Shown piece after piece: positions 6,554-13,768 of a DNA stretch of 19,188 bases. Numbering within the stretch: the first letter of the stretch is position 1; each line of letters starts with the position of its first letter. The DNA comes from CAYWNA01 sp964459305 (GTDB lineage: Bacteria; Planctomycetota; Planctomycetia; Pirellulales; Pirellulaceae): the NCBI GenBank assembly GCA_964459305.1, contig CAYWNA010000259.1, positions 1 to 19,188 on the forward strand, in the 5' to 3' direction. The notes beneath the pieces are model-generated. The model worked only from the letters and a program-made list of their open reading frames with translations, had not been told where the DNA came from and did not search any database. The position numbers were made by a program, and so were the translations under genes.

Positions 6554-6680
6554 CCTCAAAGCACGCCCCGTCCACAGCTAGCCGGTCTCGAAGAATACCA
6601 TAAATCAATTCGCGGACGCCACATTTCCGCTCCAGCGCACAGCGCGGCGTAGAGGTTCTGTACATTCTTCACAAGACGAA

Positions 6681-6718
6681 GAAAGGGGTCAAGAATCGTT
6701 TCCGAGAACGACTCCCGA
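6681..6718. repeat. 38-nt dispersed repeat, left copy
   Basis: This block matches the reverse complement of 7941-7978 at 35 of 38 positions. The three differences fall in the first arm and weaken the hairpin that the other copy forms. The two copies bracket the PH-like protein gene in inverted orientation, about 1.2 kb apart. Confidence 0.85.
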
Positions 6719-6830
6719 GCCGGGGGTTCTCAATCGCATGCTGGAAGCGGTGGAACTGCGCTCCACATGCAGCGAAACCGACCACCACTGGAGGACCTCG
6801 CACCCGGAACAGGATGTCTGCCGGGAATAC

Positions 6831-6859
6831 TTGACAAGGAGCACAACGCCGCTTAGATT
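6831..6859 (+). promoter_or_regulatory. Sigma-70-type promoter of the PH-like/zinc-ribbon gene
   Basis: A consensus TTGACA (6831-6836), a 17-nt spacer, then TAGATT (6854-6859; 4/6). The predicted start near 6866 gives a leader of about 110 nt to the ATG at 6978. The rest of 6400-6830 holds no gene I can support. Confidence 0.55.
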
Positions 6860-6977
6860 GCGACCAAATCTTTTCACTTAGTGGTCGACGCCGCAGCCTT
6901 CGGTGGGCAAGCAGGCTCAATCTTGGCTCGTCCCCTGGCGTCGCTACGACTCGTCGACGCCAAGAGGAGCCGCGGCC

Positions 6978-7922
6978 ATGGCCACTGCCGAAACCCATCC
7001 CGTCGCCCAGCGTCTTGCCGAGTGGAACCTTTCGCTCGACCCGTCGATCACCTACGACCTTGATAAAATGTTTCCGAAAACCGAGGGCTGGGGTGTGAAG
7101 GGCGAAGTCAAACGCAAGGTCAAGCTGGTCCAAAACGTCGAGCCGGTGTTCCGCCGGATTTTACTAGACGGCGAACAGGTGTTGTGCGTCGCGAAAGGTG
7201 TCCAGTACAAGTTCAGCGAGCAGTATTTCATGGGCATCTGGGCGAATTTGATTAATCAGACCGTGTTCGTGCTGACCAACGCGCGGCTGTTGATGATACG
7301 GACCAACAGCAAAGGCAAGCCGAAGGAAACCTTCTGGATGGTTGCCTACAGTCAGATCGACAAGTTCGAAGGCTCGTGGACCGGCACGGTCAAGGTCAAG
7401 CTGCGGGACGGTTTGAAGCTAACATTCACGGGCTTTCCAAAAACCGATCGCAAGTCGATGCCGCAGATCTTCGAAGAAGTCCTGGAGACCTACCGCCAGG
7501 CCGGTGTCGATCCCCAGGTGACGCAGTCGCGCGAGAACTTGTGCGCGTACTGCTTCTTCCGTGTGCCCAAAGATGTATATACCTGCGAGCAGTGTCAGGC
7601 GGAATACTGGCGACCGGGCGAAGTGGCGATACGAAGCCTCGTTTTCCCGTCGTGGGGCGACTTTGCCATGAAGCACACTTCGCTGGCCATTATCGAGCTG
7701 CTCGGCTACGCGGTAATGTGGTTTATTATCGCCGCCGTCTGGGTAGCGGCACTTTCCGGCGGAGACGACATGGGCATTGTTGGCGTTGCCATATTTACGG
7801 CATTCTTGCTCGCATTTTCCCACGTGCCGGATGCGGCACTGACTTACTACGTCGCCAAAAAGGGCCTGCATCCCAAATCTCCTCCGCCGCACGGCAGCGC
7901 GGAGCAAGCCGCCAAAGGATAA
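6978..7922 (+). CDS. PH-like domain / zinc-ribbon / two-TM membrane protein
   Basis: Protein of 314 aa. Residues about 70-160 have the strand pattern of a bacterial PH/GRAM-type domain (LLDGEQVLCVAKG, TVFVLTNARLLMI, YSQIDKFEGSW, VKVKLRDGLKLTFTGF). A zinc ribbon follows (C189-x2-C192 ... C203-x2-C206), then two hydrophobic helices (about 236-259 and 265-285). This suggests a membrane protein with a large cytoplasmic front half; ligand and role are unknown. GAGGAG lies 8 nt before the ATG at 6978, which is preferred over the longer frame from 6903. It has its own promoter. A hairpin 16 nt after the stop separates it from the convergent oxidoreductase gene. It stands alone on its strand between the two oxidoreductases. 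Confidence 0.88.
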   Translation: MATAETHPVAQRLAEWNLSLDPSITYDLDKMFPKTEGWGVKGEVKRKVKLVQNVEPVFRRILLDGEQVLCVAKGVQYKFSEQYFMGIWANLINQTVFVLTNARLLMIRTNSKGKPKETFWMVAYSQIDKFEGSWTGTVKVKLRDGLKLTFTGFPKTDRKSMPQIFEEVLETYRQAGVDPQVTQSRENLCAYCFFRVPKDVYTCEQCQAEYWRPGEVAIRSLVFPSWGDFAMKHTSLAIIELLGYAVMWFIIAAVWVAALSGGDDMGIVGVAIFTAFLLAFSHVPDAALTYYVAKKGLHPKSPPPHGSAEQAAKG

Positions 7923-7938
7923 GGGATACGAAAGAACA

Positions 7939-7972
7939 GGTCGGGAGTCGTTCTCGGAAACGACTCCCGACC
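7939..7972. terminator. 14-bp hairpin between convergent genes; right copy of the 38-nt repeat
   Basis: The arms 7939-7952 and 7959-7972 are perfect reverse complements with a 6-nt loop. The hairpin lies 16 nt after the TAA of the PH-like gene and 10 nt before the stop codon of the convergent oxidoreductase, and is followed on the plus strand by CCTTTCTCTCTC. It is well placed as a bidirectional terminator. The same block (7941-7978) is the inverted partner of 6681-6718, so it is also a dispersed repeat. Confidence 0.65.
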
Positions 7973-7982
7973 CCTTTCTCTC

Positions 7983-9185
7983 TCACAATAGCCCCAACGC
8001 GTTCTCACGCGTCTTCAGCGGAAACTTCACCGGCCCGCCGGTTCGGTGCGAGTCAAATACCGCGTTGACCATCTCTACTGTGCAGCGGCCTTGATAGACA
8101 TCGCACACGGGCTGACGGTCATCGCGGATCGCCTGGATCAGGTCGCGGCAAGCGGTGATGTTGCCGAGCAGACGGGTGTCGCCCTGGATCGGCTCGGGCT
8201 GGCCGATGCCGGCGCTGGAAACAGGCTGCCACTGCTTGGCGCTGCGGCCGGGTGACCAGGCGGGGTCCTGCAAGATCCAGACTTGGGGCAGGTAGCCGGT
8301 CAGGATCTCGATGATGCCGCCCGAACCCAAGATTTGCAAGCCGAACCGCGAAGGTCTGCCCGTGCCGGCGCCGCGTACCGAATCGAAGGTCGCCGTGCGG
8401 CCCTCGTCCAGACCGTAGACGGCGTGAACGGTGTCCCCGGCAAGCGGCCCGAGACCTTCGTTCCCCGGCGCCACGTCGGCTTTGGTCACGGGATGGCCGT
8501 CCTGTTCCATGACGGCAAAACACCAGTTCGGCTCGCCACCGATCGCGTGAATCAGGTTCATGATGTGGCTGCCGAGCACCCAGAGATCCTCGCCTCCGCC
8601 GCGGCGGGCGTCTTCCTTACCGCGCCCCCGCAACTCGAGCACATCGCCGATCGCTCCGTCGCGAATCAGCCCTAGCACGACATCCAGTTTCGGGCTGTTG
8701 CGGGTGATGTGGCCAATGGCGAGTTTGACGTTGTGTTTTTCGCAGGCGGCGACCATGTCGTCGGCCTCTGCGGGCGTCCGGCACATGGGCTTTTCCATGT
8801 ACGCGTGGATCCCGCGCTCAGCGGCGGCGAGAAACATGTCGCGATGCTGATCGGGATGCCGCGAGCAGATGGACACGATGTCGGGTTTCGTCTCGTCCAG
8901 CAACTGCAAGTAATCCGCGAGAGCTTTCGGGGCGCCCAGGCGGGTTTTGGCGGCGGCCCGTCCCGCGTCGTCGGCATCGGCCACACCGACGATTTCAGCT
9001 TCATCCTCCATCGCCCGCCAGCAAACGTCGAGACCGTGACCGTAGTTTCCGCGGCCGGTGTGGCCGATGATGGCGACTTTGACTTTGCCACGGTCGGCGG
9101 TATTGGCAAACAAACTGGACGTACCCAAACTCGCAGCAGCGATTCCTGCTCCAAGTCCTCGGACGACTTCACGTCGATTGATCAT
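7983..9185 (-). CDS. Gfo/Idh/MocA-family oxidoreductase with Tat-like signal
   Basis: Protein of 400 aa. It begins INRREVVRGLGAGIAAASLG, a twin-arginine-type leader. The Rossmann part follows (VKVAIIGHTGRGNYGHG, 36-51; IVGVADADDAGR), then IVSICSRHPDQH and the family motif MEKPMC (130-135). In the C-terminal domain LWVLGSHIMNLIHAIGGEP replaces the more common GDMGSH pattern. It shares the fold with the gene at 5053-6399 but differs enough to act on another substrate. AGGAG lies 9 nt before the ATG at 9185. The frame stays open upstream to 9503 only because it runs through a GEAPAEP-type repeat, so that extension is rejected. A promoter candidate lies at 9262-9290. Confidence 0.93.
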   Translation of the reverse strand: MINRREVVRGLGAGIAAASLGTSSLFANTADRGKVKVAIIGHTGRGNYGHGLDVCWRAMEDEAEIVGVADADDAGRAAAKTRLGAPKALADYLQLLDETKPDIVSICSRHPDQHRDMFLAAAERGIHAYMEKPMCRTPAEADDMVAACEKHNVKLAIGHITRNSPKLDVVLGLIRDGAIGDVLELRGRGKEDARRGGGEDLWVLGSHIMNLIHAIGGEPNWCFAVMEQDGHPVTKADVAPGNEGLGPLAGDTVHAVYGLDEGRTATFDSVRGAGTGRPSRFGLQILGSGGIIEILTGYLPQVWILQDPAWSPGRSAKQWQPVSSAGIGQPEPIQGDTRLLGNITACRDLIQAIRDDRQPVCDVYQGRCTVEMVNAVFDSHRTGGPVKFPLKTRENALGLL

Positions 9186-9261
9186 TTGAGGATTCTCCTG
9201 ATTCGTGAATTGAGCGTCGGGATGGCTTCGTGGCAGCCGGCCTGATGCGAAACAGTCATCC

Positions 9262-9290
9262 AGAATAACGCCGCAATTCGCTCGAATCAA
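9262..9290 (-). promoter_or_regulatory. Candidate promoter of the second oxidoreductase
   Basis: On the minus strand, TTGATT (9290-9285), a 17-nt spacer and TATTCT (9267-9262): 4/6 at each box with ideal spacing. The predicted leader is about 70 nt to the ATG at 9185. Confidence 0.35.
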
Positions 9291-9413
9291 CGCAATGATT
9301 CCAGGGAATTGCGACAACTGTAAAGAACTCGCAACGACGCAGAGAGGGCGAGGCAGATTTGCTACATAGTTGAGGATGTCCGGGAATTCGACATACTGGA
9401 ATCCATCGTTATC

Positions 9414-9484
9414 GGGAGGGCGAGGCTCCCGCCGAGCCGAATGTTGATGCCAGAAAGCAGGCTCAGCAGGAGCTTCGCCCTCCC
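9414..9484. repeat. GEAPAEP-type palindromic repeat
   Basis: The arms 9414-9438 and 9460-9484 are reverse complements at 22 of 25 positions around a 21-nt loop. Read on the minus strand the right arm encodes WEGEAPAEP, a peptide typical of spurious N-terminal extensions in planctomycete annotations. The remainder of the gap 9186-9675 holds a promoter candidate, a tRNA-like T-arm at 9549-9565 and a G-rich run at 9515-9532; no gene is visible. Confidence 0.75.
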
Positions 9485-9675
9485 AATTCCCGGATACCCT
9501 CACATGGTTTGGGACGGAAAGGGGACGGGGGGGACCAAAGCCCGATTACCTGGATTCGAACCCGGATGGGTCTCCCCACTGGATGCCAAGTCGTGACGTC
9601 ACGATTGAAAAAGTCGGCCCTTACGACAATCATGACCGCCCATGTGCGCACCAACGCTTTTCGTTCAACGGGCGC

Positions 9676-10941
9676 CTATTCGGCCGAGACGCTGCCTCCC
9701 AACGACATGACGTGTGAGTAGGTGCGCAGGTACATCACGCCATCGCTCACCGAGGGCGTGCTGTGGCTGGGCTCGCCCAGATCGATCCGGGCGAGGACTC
9801 TGAACTCCTCGCTCGCGGCCAGCACGACCATCTCGCCGGAATTCGCCATGCAGAAGATCCGGTCGTCGACGCGAACCGGAGACCCCAGATACTTGCCGCC
9901 GACCCGCTCCCGCCAGTGAATCTTGCCCGATGGCCCGTCGATGCAGGTGACGATTCCCCGATCGCTCCAAATGAACACCAACGGCCATTTGGCCACCGGA
10001 GTGATCACGTAGGGTGCCGCCTGGTCGATCTGATACAAGACTTCCGGAACCACGTCCTGTTCGGGAATTCCCGGTTTGACCGCCACCAGATACTTGCCCG
10101 CCGTTCCTCCGCCGTTGCTGGCAAAGATCATCCCCGACGCGACCAGAGGCGATCCGGTCGTGCGGAGTTCGAACACGTCATTCAAGGCCCAATTCGCGGC
10201 ACCGTTGATCGGATCGAGGCTGGTGACGCCGTGGGCGCAACTCAGCACGATCACCTGAGGCTTCCCTCCTACCGGCTCGAAAAGGCAAGGCGTAGAAAAC
10301 GTGGCCTTCTTCGACTCGCGGTCGACCTGCCAGCGAGTCTGCCCCGTCCTTCGGTCCAACGCCACGATCGTACTGGTTCCGCCCGGGTCCTGGTCGTTGG
10401 ACAACACGACTACGTCGCCAACCAGTACTGGAGACGTTCCGAAGCCGTCCTCCGCCACGAACGGCCCCAAATCGCGATGCCAGAGTTCCGTACCGTCGCG
10501 TTGGTCCAGCGCATGCACGACGTGTTCATCGGGCGTTGCCCACACCACGTAGAGACGCTCCGCGTCGACCGCCGGTGTGGCGCACGCATCACAGTTCGCC
10601 TTGTACTCGGGATGCGGCTTGGCCTGGAACTGCTGCTTCCACCTCACGGTACCGTCGGTCGTGTTCAGGCAGAAGGTGATAAAGGTCGCCGACTCTTCGA
10701 TGGTGCTGGTCACGTAGAGCCGGTCGTCCCATATCACGGGTGAACTGAAACCCTTGCCAGGCAGTTGTATCCTCCAGTTGTAATCCGTCTCGGTCCACGT
10801 CTCGGGTAGGTGCGAAGCCCGACCGATGCCGCAACCATTGGGCCCACGGAAACGAGTCCATTCCTGGTCACCTGCCGCCAAGGGCGCGGCCGAGCCAAAG
10901 AGGATAGAAGTCAGTAGAAACGACAGGACGAAAAACCTCAT
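9676..10941 (-). CDS. Secreted PQQ-like beta-propeller protein
   Basis: Protein of 421 aa. An N-terminal signal peptide (MRFFVLSFLLTSILFGSAAPLAAG) is followed by WTRFRGPNGCGIG, the usual opening of planctomycete PQQ-like propellers, and by repeated blades: GFSSPVIWDDRLYVTS, ATPAVDAERLYVVWA with HALDQRDGTELWHRDLG, GTSPVLVGDVVVLSNDQ with VALDRRTGQTRWQ, ITPVAKWPLVFIWSDRG with CIDGPSGKIHWRERVGG, SPVRVDDRIFCMANSGEMVVL, and STPSVSDGVMYLRTYSHVMSL. A cofactor-binding or catalytic residue set for a true quinoprotein dehydrogenase is not evident, so a structural or binding role is as likely. The start at 10941 has TGGAG about 7 nt upstream and places the signal peptide at the N-terminus. It is divergent from the aldolase gene. 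Confidence 0.92.
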   Translation of the reverse strand: MRFFVLSFLLTSILFGSAAPLAAGDQEWTRFRGPNGCGIGRASHLPETWTETDYNWRIQLPGKGFSSPVIWDDRLYVTSTIEESATFITFCLNTTDGTVRWKQQFQAKPHPEYKANCDACATPAVDAERLYVVWATPDEHVVHALDQRDGTELWHRDLGPFVAEDGFGTSPVLVGDVVVLSNDQDPGGTSTIVALDRRTGQTRWQVDRESKKATFSTPCLFEPVGGKPQVIVLSCAHGVTSLDPINGAANWALNDVFELRTTGSPLVASGMIFASNGGGTAGKYLVAVKPGIPEQDVVPEVLYQIDQAAPYVITPVAKWPLVFIWSDRGIVTCIDGPSGKIHWRERVGGKYLGSPVRVDDRIFCMANSGEMVVLAASEEFRVLARIDLGEPSHSTPSVSDGVMYLRTYSHVMSLGGSVSAE

Positions 10942-11065
10942 CACGATGCTCCACGGCGGGGACACGCTGGCCACTCAGTACGACGAAACTCAGAACATGG
11001 ACTGTAACATCCGACGGGGCGGGCGCGAAGTCACTGGTACCGCTTGTCAGTTGGTGTCGTCAGTA

Positions 11066-11159
11066 GGACGGATTGCTAATCCGTCCGTAACACTGGTCGG
11101 ATTGGCAATCCGACCCACCAATTCGATTGACACAAGGTACTGGGGCTGTCGACCAGTAC
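11066..11159. repeat. Three consecutive small hairpins
   Basis: Three inverted repeats: 11066-11086 (9-bp stem, 3-nt loop), 11095-11115 (9-bp stem, 3-nt loop) and 11137-11159 (7-bp stem, 9-nt loop). The first two share the core GGATTG-CAATCC-like arrangement and look like diverged copies of one unit. They lie between the divergent PQQ-like and aldolase genes. No other feature is seen in 10942-11234. Confidence 0.8.
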
Positions 11160-11234
11160 TATCGGAAAGTGTCGCGGTCGTGGTAAGTTAGCGTCTGATC
11201 CGGAACGAACACAACAATGGGGGACAGCAATCGC

Positions 11235-12080
11235 ATGGGTCTTGTGAGGATGGATGAGCTGCTTCGGGACGCACGCAGCAACTGCCGCGCGGTGCCGGGG
11301 TTCGAGTGTTGGGACAGCGGATCGGTACAGGCCATTTGCATGGCGGCGGAGAAGACGGGTCTGCCCGTTATCTTCCAGGCGTCGCCCACCGAGTACACGT
11401 ATTGCGGAGGGCCTGAAGCGGTCAAGGCGCTGGTCGATTGGTACGTCGGCCGATCAGGCATCACCGCTGCTTTGCACCTCGACCATGGCTCGACTCTCGA
11501 ACATGTGGCCGAGTGCTTGCGAGCGGGTTTCACCTCGGTCATGCTCGATGCGTCGCGACACCCTTACGCGGAAAATGTCCGCTTGACGCAGGCGGCGGTC
11601 ACCATGGCGCGGGAGAGCAACGCCAGTGTGGAGGCCGAACTGGGGCACGTCGGTGGCCTGGAGGGCGACCTGCCCGAGATGGACGAAGACGAGGCCATGC
11701 AGACGGACCCGGTGCAGGCCGCCGAGTTTGTGGCCGAGACCGGCACCGATTGCCTGGCCGTGGCCATCGGAACGATCCATGGCGTCTACCAAGGCACTCC
11801 GAAGATCAACATCCAGCGTTTGCAGGCCATTGCGTCGCGCGTCGCGGTCCCGCTTGTCCTGCACGGCGGCTCCCTAACGCCCGACGACGACATCCGCGCC
11901 TGTATCCGCAACGGCATCTCCAAGATCAATATCTGCACCGAGTTGCAGCAGACCTGGCTCGCAGCCCTCGACGAAAGCCGCAAGGTCAACCGCATTTCGG
12001 TGCCGGGCTCGTTCTACACGTTGCCCCGCGACCGGATGGCGGCGTTAATGGTCGAAAAGCTCCGCCTGTTTTCGCCATGA
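11235..12080 (+). CDS. Class II (zinc) fructose-bisphosphate / ketose-bisphosphate aldolase family protein
   Basis: Protein of 281 aa. The class II signatures are in place: AALHLDHGSTLEH with D83 and the zinc ligand H84, VEAELGHVGG with E135, AIGTIHGVY with ligand H182, and LVLHGGSLTPDDDIRACIRNGISKINI with ligand H210 and the phosphate-binding glycines. The length matches GatY/KbaY-type enzymes, which cleave ketose 1,6-bisphosphates to dihydroxyacetone phosphate plus an aldehyde in the cytoplasm. Fructose and tagatose bisphosphate cannot be told apart here. The ATG at 11235 is chosen because MGLVRMDELLRDAR aligns with the family's usual N-terminus and GGGGGA lies about 10 nt upstream; an ATG at 11217 with no Shine-Dalgarno is the alternative. 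It is a single-gene unit with no partner in line. Confidence 0.92.
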   Translation: MGLVRMDELLRDARSNCRAVPGFECWDSGSVQAICMAAEKTGLPVIFQASPTEYTYCGGPEAVKALVDWYVGRSGITAALHLDHGSTLEHVAECLRAGFTSVMLDASRHPYAENVRLTQAAVTMARESNASVEAELGHVGGLEGDLPEMDEDEAMQTDPVQAAEFVAETGTDCLAVAIGTIHGVYQGTPKINIQRLQAIASRVAVPLVLHGGSLTPDDDIRACIRNGISKINICTELQQTWLAALDESRKVNRISVPGSFYTLPRDRMAALMVEKLRLFSP

Positions 12081-12700
12081 ACAGGCTGCAACAGCCGATC
12101 AGCCGGGCACTCGTGATGGTCGCCTCGCTGCCGCCGAACCAGTCTCCTTGAAAGTCCGGAGTTTGAGCGCGCCAGCAGGATGAGTCTCGGACGACGTTCG
12201 GCGTCGCGATAGCAGTAGCGGATCCTGTCCGTGCCATCGCGGAGGCAGAAGGAGTGTGGGCGGAAAGGAAGGTATTCGAAACCGCCGAGTTGACCGTTCC
12301 CCTGTAGCCTTCAGGCTCAAGGGTTGGGATTACTGTTCTCTAGGGCAACTTCATGACAACACGGATTCAGGCTTCTGGTGGGGCTGGAGCGTGACTGTGG
12401 TTGCTGCGTGGGCCAGGGTCTAAGGCGCGGAGGTGTGTCAGACCCAAGCACTTTTTGCGCAATCAAAAACGTCCGCGGTGTGGGACACCGCGTCTTGAGG
12501 CAGGCAGCGAAATTGCGCACCAGGCCCACCAAGACTTCGCAAGCCACCAGACAAGAAGGAACCGCCGCCGGGTGTCTGCCCTTGGAACAAGGCGAAGTGG
12601 GTCCCTGGGCACTGGAAGTGGCAACGAGCCCTGCAGAAATGGGTCTGGACGCGGGGGCACTGGTCGAAGTAATGCCAGTAGCCGAACGACACGACTTCCC
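12081..12700. other. Long stretch without a supportable gene
   Basis: Several overlapping frames are open on both strands, as expected in GC-rich DNA, but none has a ribosome binding site and a recognisable fold together. A minus-strand frame from about 12310 to 12015 reads protein-like (GGFEYLPFRPHSFCLRDG) but has no start codon and runs into the aldolase gene. A 7-bp hairpin lies at 12474-12492. The stretch may hold a decayed gene. Confidence 0.5.
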
Positions 12701-12705
12701 TCCTT

Positions 12706-12735
12706 GTGGCAACCAAACTTCGACGTTGGTATACT
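12706..12735 (+). promoter_or_regulatory. Candidate promoter of the SUMF1-domain gene
   Basis: TATACT (12730-12735; 5/6) is preceded at 18 nt by GTGGCA (12706-12711; 4/6). The predicted leader is about 55 nt to the ATG at 12798. Confidence 0.4.
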
Positions 12736-12797
12736 CCCCGAATGCGAGTGATGGAGTCCGGTGTATCTTTCGTGCCTGACAGACTGGAGGCTTTGCC

Positions 12798-13565
12798 ATG
12801 AAATCCCAGATGCTCAAAGAATTAGAGGTGTGGGAGAATTCAATGGGCATGAAACTGGTTTTGATCCCAGCGGGGGAGTTCCTGATGGGCTCGCCGGAAT
12901 CGGAGGAAGGTCGCCGTGACAACGAGTATCAACATCGTGTCCAGATCACCAAACCGTTCTACCTAGGCGTCTATCCGGTGACGCAGCAAGAGTACGTACA
13001 CGTGATGGGCAACAATCCGAGTCACTTCACGCGCGACAAGCGACGGCCAGTGGAAAGGGTGTCTTGGCTGGACGCTGTGCATTTCTGCAATCGTCTCAGC
13101 GAACAGGATGGTCGAGAGCCGTATTACGGCATCGAGGGTGAAAATGTCACCGTGGAGGGCGGGCACGGATATCGATTGCCGACCGAAGCGGAATGGGAGT
13201 ACGCCTGCCGGGCGGGGACGACCACGCGGTGGAGCTCTGGTGATGAAGAGAATAACCTCGACCGCGTTGCCTGGTACGCTGCGAATTCGGGCGGAACAAC
13301 GCACCCCGTGGCCGAGAAGGAGCCCAATGCCTGGAGCCTCTATGACATGCACGGCAACGTGTGGGAGTGGTGCTGGGACTGGTACGGTGCTTACCCTTCG
13401 GAACCAGTGTCAGCCCCACGTGGCTCCAAAGAGGGCGCGTTCCGGGTGGTCCGGAGCGGGAGCTGGTACTCCCAGGCTGAGCTCTGCCGGTCGGCGTACC
13501 GCGGCGTGAGCGTGACGGAGCGCCGGAGCGACTTCCTGGGCTTCCGTGTCGCCCGTAGTCCGTAA
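12798..13565 (+). CDS. SUMF1 / formylglycine-generating-enzyme-fold protein lacking one active-site cysteine
   Basis: Protein of 255 aa, spanning one SUMF1 domain from GMKLVLIPAGEFLMGSP to FLGFRVARSP. The hallmarks are HRVQITKPFYLGVYPVTQQEY, PVERVSWLDAVHFCNRLSE, GYRLPTEAEWEYACRAGT and SLYDMHGNVWEWCWDWYG. True formylglycine-generating enzymes oxidise a sulfatase cysteine with a C-x4-C pair near the end. Here that place reads SWYSQAELCRSAYRG, so the first cysteine is Ser225 and only Cys230 remains. It is therefore probably not a sulfatase-activating enzyme but one of the many SUMF1-fold proteins of unknown or other function. There is no signal peptide, so it is cytoplasmic. GGAGG lies 7 nt before the ATG. 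No sulfatase gene is in the window. Confidence 0.92.
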   Translation: MKSQMLKELEVWENSMGMKLVLIPAGEFLMGSPESEEGRRDNEYQHRVQITKPFYLGVYPVTQQEYVHVMGNNPSHFTRDKRRPVERVSWLDAVHFCNRLSEQDGREPYYGIEGENVTVEGGHGYRLPTEAEWEYACRAGTTTRWSSGDEENNLDRVAWYAANSGGTTHPVAEKEPNAWSLYDMHGNVWEWCWDWYGAYPSEPVSAPRGSKEGAFRVVRSGSWYSQAELCRSAYRGVSVTERRSDFLGFRVARSP

Positions 13566-13566
13566 A

Positions 13567-13590
13567 GCGCGGAGGTCGCCCCCACCGACG
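13567..13590 (+). repeat. 24-nt dispersed repeat, copy 1
   Basis: This block matches 16147-16170 at 22 of 24 positions in the same orientation. It lies directly after the SUMF1-domain stop codon. The rest of the 200-nt gap to 13769 shows no gene. Confidence 0.65.
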
Positions 13591-13768
13591 TAGCTTCTGT
13601 GTCCGACCGCGCGCAAGCGGGCGCAGCACCTCGGAGGCAAGTCACGCTTTGTATGGGGAGAGGGTTTCCATCGAGCGAGCCTTATTGCCCCCCTGTCTTG
13701 CGAGGTCTTGGGAGTTTGATTGAGAGGCGGTTTGGGGACTGCCGCTCTGCTGTCGTGATGAAATCACT

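Noticed and set aside
5263..6603. 446-codon plus-strand frame
   Set aside because: Antisense to the first oxidoreductase over almost its whole length, with no domain or ribosome binding site; the minus-strand product is a clear family member.
9541..9615. Complete tRNA gene
   Set aside because: Only a T-arm is present; the D-arm and acceptor pairing are missing.
9763..10743. 326-codon plus-strand frame
   Set aside because: Antisense shadow of the PQQ-like propeller gene; composition rich in Arg, His and Asp with no fold.
11127..11132. TTGACA upstream of the aldolase gene
   Set aside because: No -10 sequence lies at 16-19 nt; the nearest TACTAT is 24 nt away and inside or next to a hairpin.
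12015..12310. Protein-like minus-strand frame near the aldolase end
   Set aside because: No start codon; it overlaps the aldolase coding region and has no family I can defend. Mentioned only as possible debris.
12317..12922. 201-codon minus-strand frame
   Set aside because: Low-complexity Ser/Pro/Arg product that overlaps the start of the SUMF1-domain gene; no ribosome binding site or family.
12798..13565. Diversity-generating retroelement target in the SUMF1/C-lectin-like domain
   Set aside because: No reverse transcriptase, no template repeat and no second copy of the gene's 3' end in the window.
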